Source of the DNA: Pristionchus mayeri
Taxonomy: Eukaryota > Nematoda > Chromadorea > Rhabditida > Neodiplogasteridae
NCBI GenBank assembly: GCA_036245805.1
Contig: BTRK01000006.1
Span: 24,646,365 to 24,710,364, forward strand
DNA length: 64,000 nucleotides
Reading direction: 5' to 3'
Under the pieces are notes generated by a model. It had not been told where the DNA came from and did not search any database. It worked only from the letters and a program-made list of their open reading frames with translations. The position numbers were made by a program, and so were the translations under genes. Positions 1 through 11,500 of this stretch are shown here, in pieces; within the stretch, counting starts at the first letter, position 1; each line of letters begins with the position of its first letter.

Positions 1-2794
1 GAAAAATAATTATACGACTGATCAGTATCTATAAGTGAGAGGGCATTGCACCAGTTAATGGATGCAATCGCTTGATTGATGGAGTCCCAATGAGCAAATT
101 GATACAAACGCGTTGGCATGTGAGGGAGTGAAGGAGGAAATGAAATGCGCAGCTTGAATACTATACTCAGGTGATCACTGAGAGGGGTAGAGGATGTAAC
201 CGATGAGATCGCATTAGTATTGCACAGAACTAGATCGAGCACGTTGTTACCACGCGTAGGAAAGCTAACTAGCTGAGTAAAATAATGATCGCAGGTAAAA
301 TCAAGAAAAGGGTTAGGTTGCGGACAGGTTAGTTTTAGCCAATCTATTTCTGGGAAATTAAAGTCGCCAGAAAGTATGAAAGTTTCATTAATAGTGATAA
401 GTTCAGAAAGATACTTAATGAGATCAATAGTAGATTGATCAGGGGCATCAGGTGATCTATACGCAACAGCTAGCCGTATGGGAATTTTGGACGATGATAT
501 GAGAGGAATCGCGAGAGAATCGAGCACGGTGAATTCAAATTCGTCATATCGGGCTAGAATTTTAGAGATAAGTACTTTGAATGATGCTCTTTCAAACTGC
601 GTCGTCAGAATTCCGATATCTATCGTCATCGTCGAGATTCAGAAGGCCAAACTTGGTACTATCACTTTTTGATGGTCAAATCGCGCTCACTTAAATGATC
701 ATAACATTGTTTAAAATTGAGATAGAAGGTCGTTCTTTTGTTTCAAAAGAAAGCCACCATCATGCGCTACAACTTTTATGTTGCCTTCATCATTCCTGGA
801 CCTCACCCTGGCGCGGGGCGGTCGGGTGCACCAAAAGTGACGTAACTTTGGAAATCGGAAAAACGTATTGGGGTCTAGTGCGAAATTGATAGTGCCTATG
901 GGTGGCTATCTTGTGCTCAAAAATCAGGCAAATCGAGAGGGGGGGAAAAAGTGGTCTCACTTTTTGTACGGTGGCCCCGAAATCGGTCCCTGACAGCAAT
1001 ACTTCCATAGCTCCAATTGGCCACTATTGGGTGCAAATACATTCAAAAACATCAAAAACAACATTATAGGTTGTTTCCCCAATAGTTATACCACCTTCAT
1101 TGGTCAAAAATTACAGTATGACCTTAAATTCAAAAATCGATATTTTGACCCTCAACAACCTACGGGATGGGTGCTATTGCACTAAATCGGTTGCAAGTAA
1201 CGTAGGAACATCCCTGGAAACGTCTCAAAGAAAGTGGGCACCTATAAATACGATTTTTCATCTGAGGAATTCAAAGAAAAGCTAAAAACTGTACTTTATG
1301 TGGATGTATGTATAGCGATCCGCGTTATAGCTAGAAATGTAGAACTCGATGTGCTGAACATTTTATCTGTTGAAAGTGAGTCTCTATCTATTCGTTGAAG
1401 CATGCTACAGCTCCTGGAATTTGGCCAGAAACGACGATAAACGCGCCCCGGAGAGCGCTAAATAGAGAGGAGGGAGAGGGAGGTCAGGCGGCGAGAGCGC
1501 CAGACGGTTAGAGAACGCGCTCTCGGGGGGTTCTAGCCCGATTCTGGCCTACTTCTAGGCGATGTAGCGCGCTTCAACGAATAGATAGAGACTCACTTTC
1601 AACAGATAAAATGTTCGCCACATCGAGTTCTATATTCCTAGCTATAACGCGGATCGCTATACATACATCCACATAAAGTACAGTTTTGAGCTTTTCTTTG
1701 AATTCCTCAGATGAAAAATCGTATTTATAGGTGCCCACTTTCTTTGAGACGTTTCCAGGGATGTTCCTACGTTACTTGCAACCGATTTAGTGCAATAGCA
1801 CCCATCCCGTAGGTTGTTGAGGGTCAAAATATCGATTTTTGAATTTAAGGTCATACTGTAATTTTTGACCAATGAAGGTGGTATAACTATTGGGGAAACA
1901 ACCTATAATGTTGTTTTTGATGTTTTTGAATGTATTTGCACCCAATAGTGGCCAATTGGAGCTATGGAAGTATTGCTGTCAGGGACCGATTTCGGGGCCA
2001 CCGTACAAAAAGTGAGACCACTTTTTCCCCCCCTCTCGATTTGCCTGATTTTTGAGCACAAGATAGCCACCCATAGGCACTATCAATTTCGCACTAGACC
2101 CCAATACGTTTTTCCGATTTCCAAAGTTACGTCACTTTTGGTGCACCCGACCGCCCCGCACCAGGGTGAGGTCCAGGAATGATGAAGGCAACATAAAAGT
2201 TGTAGCGCATGATGGTGGCTTTCTTTTGAAACAAAGAACGACCTTCTATCTCAATTTTAAACAATGTTATTATCATTTAAGTGAGCGCGATTTCACCATC
2301 AAAAAGTGATAGTACCAAGTTTGGCCTTCTGAATCTCGACGATGACGATAGATATCGGAATTCTGACGACGCAGTTTGAAAGAGCATCATTCAAAGTACC
2401 TAAAGCTGAAATTATAGCCAGATAGGGCAAATTTGAATTTCACCGCCGCTGATCCCCCTAAAATGCTCGATTCTCTCGCGATTCCTCTCATATGAATATC
2501 AATAACTGCGCATTCTAATGAGAGTGAAGTGAAAGTGGAGACTAGGATAGGTTTCATCGAAGAGTGTATTAAAAGAGCGACTCCGCCACCACGAGATTGA
2601 TCAACTGATAAAGTTCTATCTCTCCGAAAACAAAAATAATCTGGATTTCTACCTATTAGTAAAGCATCAGGATCATCAGAGTCAAGCCAAGTTTCAGTAA
2701 TAAACAGAATGCTATGTTCATGGGAATTTAAAATGAAAGAAATTGTATCAAGTTTGTTGCGCACTGATCTCGCATTGAAAGATAGAAATGACAA
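1..2794 (-). pseudogene. LINE ORF2 endonuclease domain, interrupted
   Basis: The first part (2794 down to about 2494) encodes the start of an AP-endonuclease-like domain, up to a segment ending ECAVIDI. The second part (496 down to 1) resumes with KIPIRLAVAYRSPDAP and runs through GDFNFPEIDW and a LSDHLSI motif into the linker before reverse transcriptase. The two parts are separated by the foldback element and the rejoined frame is off by one base, so no intact protein can be made. Endonuclease catalytic motifs (TETW, GDFN, SDH) are all still visible. The rest of ORF2 lies outside the window. Confidence 0.8.
501..2489. mobile_element. Long foldback (inverted-repeat) element inside the LINE
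   Basis: Two arms of about 900 bases are near-perfect reverse complements: roughly 501-1401 and 1571-2489, around a ~170-base centre that also pairs imperfectly. Because of the symmetry, the same conceptual peptides appear on opposite strands of the two arms. The ends read GAGAGGAATCGCG and CGCGATTCCTCTC, and both sides are bordered by ATAT, a possible target duplication. No transposase ORF is present, so the element is non-autonomous. It interrupts the LINE endonuclease, so it arrived later. The arms are not identical: a short stretch near the outer end (about 530-575 versus 2398-2465) differs. Confidence 0.85.
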
Positions 2795-2861
2795 ACTACG
2801 GTGAAGAAAATTAGACCTATTGGTGAAACACGAGGGGGCCCTACTGCCTCTGGCTCACTTG

Positions 2862-3716
2862 CTACTGGCTCCGACGGCGGTACTTGCTGTTGCAGCAGAC
2901 GGGGCAGCCAGCGAGGGAGGAGTTGGCGACGCTCGCGACATCTGAGAAAGAGTGATCGGCAGCAGAGAGAGTGGAACGAGGCGCGAAAGTGGGGTGGCCG
3001 TAGTTCGAGGGGAGAGGGCGAGGGTTACGGTAGGTAATTATCTCGGTGTCTCTCAATCCGTAAGTGATCAATCTCGCACGCAGGTTGAATGCCTTGATCT
3101 GCTCCTTCCGCTCGCGTTCGATGCGCAGCTCTGTCGGGGTAAGGTCGCGTCTGACGTAAGCACGAGGGTGGCTTTTGAGGGGAGGTGGTCGTCCGCCCTT
3201 GCGACGTATACCCATCAGGAATCTGTCACGAATTTCTCTGGATGAGAACTGGATCTTGGTGGGGCGATGATCAGGAGTGGCATTCGGGGGATGACGATGG
3301 AACTTGACTTCGCCCTTATCGAATGCCTTCTTCACTTCCTCATCATCCGACCATTCGCACATCTTCTGGACGATCTCCTGGTCATTCTTGAGTGTCTCAT
3401 GTGGGGTCGAACCCTCCTTCAGCCCAACTATCACTGCACGTGACGCCTTCTCCTCAATCATATCTGCATCGCGGAGGGCGCACGCCGCTGCCTCGTATGC
3501 AGATTGGGCGAGCACGTGAGAGGGAGGGGAGGTGAAGGATGACGTGTCCTTAGGGGGAGAGGGGCTATTCGAGGCCGTGATGACCTCCGTCAGGGTCTTC
3601 ACAGTGTCCACTAGGCTGTCAATTTTCGTGACAAGGGAAGCCACAGTGGCTGACAACTGGACGATGACTGCGAAGGCCTCATCTATCGTACACTTCTTAG
3701 TGGGATCAGTAGTCAT
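2862..3716 (-). CDS. LINE ORF1 protein
   Basis: This is an open frame of 284 codons upstream of the endonuclease ORF on the same strand. The N-terminal third (about residues 10-50) has heptad-like hydrophobic spacing (FAVIVQLSATVASLVTKI), which suggests a coiled coil. A Ser/Pro-rich linker follows, and then a basic region rich in Arg and Lys (for example RRKGGRPPPL) that could bind RNA. A CPVCC cluster lies near the C-terminus. In CR1-like elements ORF1 proteins coat the element RNA; that role is inferred from position and composition, not from a recognised domain. No frame break was seen, so this ORF is better preserved than the ORF2 beside it. Confidence 0.7.
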   Translation of the reverse strand: MTTDPTKKCTIDEAFAVIVQLSATVASLVTKIDSLVDTVKTLTEVITASNSPSPPKDTSSFTSPPSHVLAQSAYEAAACALRDADMIEEKASRAVIVGLKEGSTPHETLKNDQEIVQKMCEWSDDEEVKKAFDKGEVKFHRHPPNATPDHRPTKIQFSSREIRDRFLMGIRRKGGRPPPLKSHPRAYVRRDLTPTELRIERERKEQIKAFNLRARLITYGLRDTEIITYRNPRPLPSNYGHPTFAPRSTLSAADHSFSDVASVANSSLAGCPVCCNSKYRRRSQ

Positions 3717-4102
3717 CGCGCGAAGGGGGAGAAGCGTCCGAAAGATAACTTACCTCGTCCGGTGGGTTTGACCACACCACGTCAGCACCCACACGCTGAC
3801 TAGCTCACGACGAGGTAGATCAGCCGAAGTCGAGAAGGCGAAGGAAGAGGGAGAGACGAGGGGGGGGGGGGTAATTAGACTAGACAGAGACGGAGCTCGG
3901 GAGAGAGCAACCGCTCGCAACGAGGGAAGAGACAAGAATGATAGAATGACATTATTACGAATGATAGAATGATAGAATGACATTGTTACGGTAGCATAAT
4001 TTAATACTATCGGAGTAAGTGAAAATATTCGTGAAAAGTCTTGGCATTAGGCCTAAATAAAATATTTCTCCAATCTGTATACTTGTAGTACTCGGAGAGT
4101 GT

Positions 4103-4229
4103 GGCTCAGGCACAACTTGAAATATTCTGGATGTCGCGCTTTGAGTTGTGTCAAATTTTATTACGGTAGCATAATTTAATTAAAATCATATGAAATGATC
4201 CAGATCATTCCATTAGTTGTGCCTGAGCC
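4103..4229. repeat. Small inverted repeat, MITE-like
   Basis: GGCTCAGGCACAACT at 4103-4117 is matched exactly by its reverse complement at 4215-4229, with weaker matching on both outer flanks (about 4096 and 4237). The internal ~100 bases are AT-rich. The short string TTACGGTAGCATAATTTA also occurs twice nearby (about 3985 and 4160). Size and ends resemble a miniature inverted-repeat element, but no clear target duplication was found. Confidence 0.45.
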
Positions 4230-4541
4230 CTCTTTTATTATCTTGGCGTGATGTTATTCACTTCATCAATGTAAGGACTAAACAATATTTAGGCACGTCT
4301 CTCTCCTGGCAACTGCAATCCGAGTGTCCCTCCTCCATCTCTCCCCCATCCATCTCTCCTCCCTCCTAATGTACCCTTTCCCCCCAATCCTTTCACCGCC
4401 ACAGCCCATCCTCATTTCTTGCCTCCTCCTTCTTTCCCTCCCTCCTTCCCCCCTCCCTTCCCCGCTCCCTCTGTCTCCCTTCGTCCTCCGGGTCTCATCA
4501 CTGCTCCAGTCCTCTCTTCCACTGGTCGCAAGCAGGGTTCA

Positions 4542-5072
4542 ATGGTGGCAGTTTCTGTGCAGGGGTGAGTCATCTTGCTCTCCCTTCCACAACCAATTGG
4601 CCATCACTCGGAAGGACTTGCAAATGTGCACTTGTGATTGCATGATTACAGTAATCGGAAGAGGGTCATTGGCGAGAAGGGGGCGAAGAAAGCGCAGTTG
4701 AAGTACGTAAAGGATCTGGCTGCTAAGGCGAATAAGAGTCAGTTCGTTATTTGCTTATTTAGGGGATTACAAACGGCGGGAGTTAATGGTGGGATCATTT
4801 CAGGGGCTTCCATGGGAGCGAAACAAGAAGTTAAGACTGCGTCTTCGGAATCGCGCTTTAACGTATTCAAGACCATTGGTGCGTCACTTTTTCATAAATA
4901 TTGGCAACGTTTCATCGCGACTTTGATCCATAGTGTGACCATGAAAAAAAATCAAACCGGCTCCCCTGAGTAGATCCCCAAGTCCCATTGTCCCATTATT
5001 CACTCTTCATTTTAACCTTCATTAATTGCCTATTCTATTTCAATTTTGTAACGTTATTTCGACTGAAATAGC

Positions 5073-5112
<40 letters not shown>

Positions 5113-6419
5113 ATAATTTCAGCTCAGCGATATCGATCGGTGCAGAAATCGCCCGAACCAATCGATATCCCTGAGGATACAGAAGAAGAAGGAGAGGATG
5201 ATGTAGAAGAGATTCCACGAGAGCAGGAAGAGAAGGGTACGAAGGAGAGGTCGAAAGTAGGGATAGAAAAAAAAGCCACTGTCTAGTCATTATATGCACT
5301 CTCTCGTCACTCGAACGGTGGAGATACGTGTAGAGAATCAAAAGACGATTGAGTGAACTTTGAACTCTAGTAGGAATGAGAGAATATCCGGAGTATATAG
5401 ATTGTGTTCACCCATCATTCTCAGGTGCAGCTTCAAACATTACGATACTCGAGGATATGTGAGTTTGATGGGAGAGAGAGAGAGATAGTCCATTGTAGCC
5501 ATGAGAGTTGTGGAGTGACCAAGTGACACCTGGTCGGTGATGCACTCGAGGAGCACGTGTGTCCCTATCTGCCCTCTCACTTTGCATCCCCATTGCCCCC
5601 TCCCTTATCACTGACCGACCCTCAACGAGGCACTCGCCTCTCAATGGCAGTGATCACGTGAGCAGAGAGAAAGAGGTCGAACAGGACGAAGACTAGAGAA
5701 TCAGGAGGAAGCCGCGCCTCCTGAGAATGTCTGACCCCCAGGGAGGGGGGACACTAATTGCACTCTCATGCCATGGCTGAGGGAGCAGGCTGCTTATAGG
5801 TGTCCCTCGACGTGCATTCAATAGACTGGGGCTGAGTCCACTCGCAGGTCCATTTGCACTGTCGATGAGGTGGGAGAACAGACGATGGCTGCTGTCGATG
5901 AAGAGGAAGACGAGGAAGAAGAGACGGAGGAGAGGGAGGAGGAGGGCGAGATTGAAGTCGTATCGGAGGAGGAAGGGGACGATGAGATTGTCTGTCTAGG
6001 CACGCAGAAGACGAAGCATGGTAGGGGGGAGGATCGGTCGATGGAATCATGGTCGGTGTATGATTTATTGCAGTGTTGTCAGTCGTCACTCTGGGAGATG
6101 AGGATGAGGAGGTGGAAGTGGAAGAAGTTGATGTCATGAACAAAGCATTCACTCGAAGGGAGGAGGTGCACTCATTCCACCTATTTTGACCTAATCTCTT
6201 TTTGTTGGGAACTCTTCATAAGATTGGAAAAGAAAAAAAATAGAGAGAGCGATAAGGAGTGAGAAAGATAGTGGAATACAGGGGGATCCTCCGATGGAAG
6301 ACTCGATTATCGATCTATCGTTGGATGATGAGGAGAGCAGCGAGATAGAGAAGGTGAGCGACCATCTTCTGAACCAGGGTTTACGCCCCATGGGAGAATC
6401 TTCCTCGCGCCGGTCATAA
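4542..6419 (+). CDS. Orphan basic-then-acidic protein, 9-exon model
   Basis: Nine exons join with matching phases into 236 codons plus stop: 4542-4564, 4652-4737, 4804-4878, 5123-5236, 5425-5458, 5848-6020, 6074-6165, 6282-6353 and 6378-6419. The N-terminal ~70 residues are basic (NRKRVIGEKGAKKAQ, then KDLAAKANKR). The rest is dominated by Asp and Glu (EDTEEEGEDDVEE, DEEEDEEEETEEREEE, LDDEESSEIEK) and the tail is Arg/Ser-rich. No known domain, signal peptide or membrane segment was recognised. Acidic tails of this kind occur in nuclear and chromatin proteins and in cytoplasmic tails of membrane proteins, so function is open. The frame stays open upstream of the chosen ATG, so earlier exons, even beyond the LINE, are possible. 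The 34-base exon 5425-5458 is the least certain. Confidence 0.55.
5076..5108. repeat. (AT)n microsatellite
   Basis: An uninterrupted run of about 16 AT units. It lies in the third intron of the orphan gene, just upstream of the acceptor at 5122. Confidence 0.95.
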
Positions 6420-8565
6420 ACCATTGCAGAAAATTCAAAATGTGATTTTTTAAATGTTTTATTTACAAAATATGATTAAATTGAATGCATATTCATAACA
6501 TTCCACAACATTTTCTCCTTTATGTTTCTCTTTGTATCTACTGTTGAACTCATGGCCGGCATATTTTTTACCATTGAATTTAGTAATTTAATAATCTTTT
6601 GTAAATAAAATAAAATTATCATTTAATAATCTTTTTAAAATAAAATAAAAATATTATATATTAGAAATCAATAAAATGAAAATAAAAAGCGGTATTCAAT
6701 AAAAAAAATTATCGCGCGGCAAGATTGAAAAAATGTGCGCTGCTTCGGCTGATTTAAATGTTGGCCCGCCCCCGTCCTCGGTGGATTTTTTCAAATAAAA
6801 GTTTTCAGCACTCTTTTCTCATTTTTAATTTCTTTTTTTTTTCTTATTTGTTTCGCCGAAATTTCCTAACACCCCTCCCCCACACCGTCTGAGCTCTTCC
6901 AGTAATTTCCGCGCAGTGATTTTTCTATTGGCAGTGGCTGATCCGAGATAAATGAACATACGTTCGCGGACCGATCTCGAATTCCCCCCCCCCTCCTCGC
7001 TTCCTTCATTTGTATTCTGTCACTCGAAAACATGTATAATCTCTGATGCGAACAAGTTGAGTGCGTTGATTGATTCATTACAAGCACTATTTGTTGTGTT
7101 GTCTAGGATGTGCATGGAGATTCGACAGTCCTCCTGATGGAAAACGTCGCATACTCTCTCCTTACCCATTCGACGTCATTAGAGTACGATATAGCACTGG
7201 CATCTATACTTTGCTCCGTCGCCCTGTTTTGAGGGTGACTCATTCATAGGCTCGGGACTATAAATAACAATTACTGTTGGGGGAAGATACTGTCATCATC
7301 TGCGCACATCGATCTATTCATCTTAATCTGATGAATTGGTAATTAGATCGATAATAGGATTGTTCCATCTCTCGCAGGGGTGTGATATTCACAGTGCTCC
7401 TCTCCTTTTTGTTCTTTCTCTCCTCGAGTGATCTTCGTCGAGGGGGGGGGGGGTGCTTCGATCGACAAGCCGCACTTTGTCTCTCTCTTATCAGTCAATC
7501 ATTCGAGAACTGCTAGAGTGGGGATTTCTCCATTCACTCGAAGGGGTCATCTTCATCTTAGTTCCATTCATTCATTTCTCACTATATACCAATGACTTAT
7601 CTTCTGATAATATATCCTTTGCTCGTGCGTGTTTTATAGTGTATTCTCTTTTTCATTCTTGGAACGTTCCCAATTGGCGAGAAGAAGAAGTGGAAAACAA
7701 GAATGGCCGTTCCGTCCCAGAATGTTCCTCTCTGCCATTCCCTTCACTATGTCTACCCTCCGTGTGAATGTATTTACACCTCCACTAACTATCCCCCTCC
7801 CTCCTTTCTTTAGTTATCCATTGATCTCGTGCCCTCTCCTAGTCTGCGTACGCCATTGGATTCACGAGATCAGTGGGGAGAGGGAGCCCTCCGGCCCTCC
7901 TTTCCCTCCTTTCCCTCCTTCCTATTCTACCGCCCTACTCTCTCCTACTGACACTTTGATCTGAACGAGGGAACAGCTCCTTCCTCTCCTCGTTCGATGG
8001 TGATTTGATCTTACGAGTCTCCAGCTTTCTCCCTTCTTCTGTACACTCACATCGAAATAACGGAGCACCCAGAGAGCACCTGAGGGAAGAGAGGAGAAAG
8101 AAGAGAGGGGAAGGGAGTGAGAGATGTACCCTAGCCTCCTCCCTTTGGTGCTTTGAACATCTGATCGGGAAGGGAGAGGAGGGAGGGAGGGAGGGCAACC
8201 CCGTCCCCACTCATACACAAGGAGGAGAGACCAAATAGCCATGGCCCGCCCATTGGGGAAAAAGAGAGTATCCAGAAGGGATTCTATAGTACCCCCTGGT
8301 ATAGATCACATGTGAGGGAGGGGAGTTTGTTGATAGGTTCTACAACCGTCTGTGCCTCCCTTCTTCCATCTCTTTCTCACTAGAATCGTTGTTTCCCTCT
8401 GTTCTTTTCCTCTGAATCGTGTCACTTGCCAAGTTCTCTTCTCGCCCGTTCTCCTCATTCTCGATTCGATCCTTCCTATTCCCTCGATAATCGATTGGAT
8501 CTAGACTCGGGGGGTCAATCCTCTCGTCTCATCTCCCCTCCCTTCCCTCTCCACGTGTCACAGTG
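6420..8565. other. Gene-free spacer upstream of the Angel gene
   Basis: No supported exon was found. The stretch 6430-6850 is AT-rich with several near-repeats of AATAAAATAAA. From about 7380 to 8540 the plus strand becomes pyrimidine-rich, with a 12-base G run at 7442-7453 and a purine block at 8085-8195. Open frames here are low-complexity Ser/Pro/Leu or Arg/Glu strings without homology. The last part probably holds the promoter and 5' UTR of the Angel-like gene. Confidence 0.5.
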
Positions 8566-11500
8566 ATGCATCGCACGTGTGCCCTGCTCAATGAGCTCAA
8601 ACTGTGCACTAATGTGGTCAGTTTAGCGCGCTTTTCTTAGGGAAGGGTGTTTGATAAAGTTCTGTAGAAAGAGTCAATCGATTGCAGGTCACATCTGGAT
8701 CAGAGCTGCCTGATTTCATACCTCTCATCGATGGAAATAAGAAAACGAATAAGAAGGACACAGGTGAAACAAAGAGAGAGAAGGATGGAGGGGCGCTGTA
8801 CCCTTGAGTTCAGTTTGAGATCGAAAAGGGAACTGGTGATGTAGGAGAAATAGACAGAGGGAAATGGGATGGGTAGGTCATATATTAGTTTCCTCCTCCG
8901 GTCTCCTTTCCATTCTCTGTTGTATCAATAATCAAAATATGCCTTTCGATTGACTAAGTGTGCCCCATTGACTTTGGGGTCACGTGCCTCCATCTGGCGA
9001 GTCCTTCCAATTCGTGACCCCTATGACCATAATAGAATACTAAAACACGCAGTAGACGTCATCGTTGAGGGGGGAATCCAAACTAATTGTACTCAGCACC
9101 CTCTTTATGACAATAGAACTTAATTATGATAAATGGATATGGTTTTTATGTTGTAGCTGTAATCGATATGTCATCACTGAATAGTTGCCATTCAGGGAAG
9201 CATCAGCAGATCAATGGATTGGCGCAGTCCGTGCAGCAGTCTAATGGAGGAATGGAGAAGGTAGGAGAGAGGGAGGGAGGACTAGGAAATGCATTGGATG
9301 GGTCTACTCTGTAATTCGATTGCAGACTGCCTCCCCCTCCCCTTCGATGCTCCCCTGGAAGAATACTCAGATGGTGATGATGAGTCGGACGAAGAGTACG
9401 AGGGAGAGGAAGAGGGAAATGTACAGGAAGAGGGCCGAGAATAGAGCAAGTGAGCACCACTTTACCACTCATATCCTTACATTCTCACCTTCCTGATATG
9501 ATGCGGCTAAAATGTTCTCTTTGTTCCTCTCGAAAATCAGATGTGCGTCATGTGTTGTAGTCTCCATCTCTCGTTATATGGGGAACACCTACGTCCTCTC
9601 TTATCTATCCATCATTAGTCCGTCAATTTCACGCCTTCCCCCAAAGTCTGTAGAGGAGATTTTATGACATTGGGCTACAGGCTTCAACCTCGACACCTTC
9701 TTTTGTCCAATCCACCAACTAGAAGTGATTTGCCTCGCAGGAAAAGATGGGTAGGAGAGAGAAGAAATGCCGCGTCGTTCTGTTTGAAATTACTCATTGT
9801 CCTTTCCGGAGCTTTTCTTGTCCGCTAAGATAATTTAATATAGTCACTTGTTATCACTGAGATCTTCATTTTGCTTATATTCTTTAAATGGGATTGTATT
9901 GATGTGGTGGGAGAGTGAGTGATTGCAGTGTCCCTCGAGGAGTCTCCCTCTACAGTGGCTGCCTCCATCTGCTCCTTCCCTCCCTTCACTCCCAGCAAGA
10001 TTCCCCTTCCCCAAGGTGGGCTTCCATCTCCCTCCCTCGTCCATCTCTCGTTGCAGTACCAGCCCCTCCGACCCCTCTGGCACACCTCCTCACCTTCCCT
10101 CCTGGCAGTATTCCGTCCTCATCTGCCATGGGGCTCATCCAGTCTCGCTCCATCTCCACTAGTGCTCCTCAATCACAGCCAGTCAACGTCCGAAACTACG
10201 GTTTGTTTTTCTCGTTTCACTCTAAAATGTACAAATTCTCAATGATTGGGATACCTGTCTTCCGACCTTTTGATTTCTATAAAATAGGGGTGTCATTTCC
10301 ACTTCTCTTATTTCAATCGGAGCGGTCATGATGGAATGGTCTGGACTAAAAAAATTGAGAAGATGGGAGCCATCTCCTATTTTGATGCCAGTCTCGCAAT
10401 GTGGTACATAATGCCATTCTCTTCTCTCCTCACCTTTCCTCTCCTCCTCCTACAGTATCTCTTGCAGGGATGTCTCATCTTCCCTCTTCTTCTCTTTCCT
10501 CGGGAGTGGATTCAGCCCCCACTCTGGCTGCAGTCCTCAATGACGAGAGGACGGGGATAGTGAGGGATGCCCTCACTGCCAATCGAATCTTCCCTCGACA
10601 ATGGGAGGAGAAGTGGATGACCCAAGCAGTGAGCTATTATTACTTTTCTTATTTTCCTACTAAATATTTCGGTGGATGGTTGATAGCATCCCTCGTTCAG
10701 CCCGACTCGTCTTCTCCCGATGTCAAGGTGGATCCGTCTGCTGCTCCCTTCCGCATCTGCTCGTACAATGTACTCTGCCAGAAGACTATATCTGCCACGA
10801 CCTACCTCTACAGACACACCAGGTCAGTCTTCCCTTTCTTCGTCCATCAATCATCACCCCTTCCATTTCATGAATGTCCTCGTTCCAGATTCCAACCACA
10901 CGTGCTTGAGTGGTCTCATCGATGGCCACTCATTCAGAAGGATCTGAGGTGAGTGTGCAGCCGTGGATTACGATAACCTGTCGTCACCACTTTATTCTTG
11001 TAGTGAGCTCAACGCGGACGTGTTCGGGCTTCAAGAGATACAGGACATACACTTTGAACAGTTCTACGAGCCATTCATGAAATCACGTGAGTGAGGGTAG
11101 TGATAGAAGTGCAGTGCACGACGAGTATTCCCAAACGTCGTCAAGCGAACATTCTCAATGAGTTTCTCAATGAAATTCAATGAATTTCTCATTGCAGTGG
11201 GCTACAGCTGCTTCTTCCAGCGTAAATCGGAGACATCCCACTCGGATGGATTGGGTCTCTTCGTGAGGACCAATCGATTCAAGGTACGGTATGAGTACGA
11301 GACTCGGAAGATGGATGATGATATCGATCGATTGGCTATTTCAGATCACTGCGATGAAGACTGTCGACTTTCTCATACCAGGCGATACTTTGTTGAACAG
11401 GGGAAATGTCGGTGAGTGAGAAGAGATGAATGATGGTGGTTATATGATATTTCGTGGTTTGTGGATGGTCTGACCCCCCCCCCCCCCCCTCTGTCCCCCT

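Larger units (their letters stand above)
1..3990 (-). mobile_element. CR1-like non-LTR retrotransposon (LINE), 5' part
   Basis: Read on the minus strand, this stretch has a 5' leader (about 3990-3717), an ORF1, a 67-base gap, then an ORF2 beginning with an apurinic endonuclease domain. The ORF2 start (SFNARSVRNKLD, then FITETWLDS) is typical of CR1/L2/Jockey-type LINE endonucleases. The domain continues at 1-496 with LSGDFNFPEIDW and a TPLSDHLSI segment (the SDH catalytic motif). Reverse transcriptase would lie to the left of the window. A foldback element (501-2489) splits ORF2, so this copy should be dead. The exact 5' end is not certain; the GC-rich leader near 3750-3870 reads like a LINE 5' UTR. 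Confidence 0.85.

Noticed and set aside
1100..1872. Identical peptides encoded on opposite strands of the foldback arms
   Set aside because: They are the same arm read twice in inverted order and have no start context, domain or third copy to suggest a gene.
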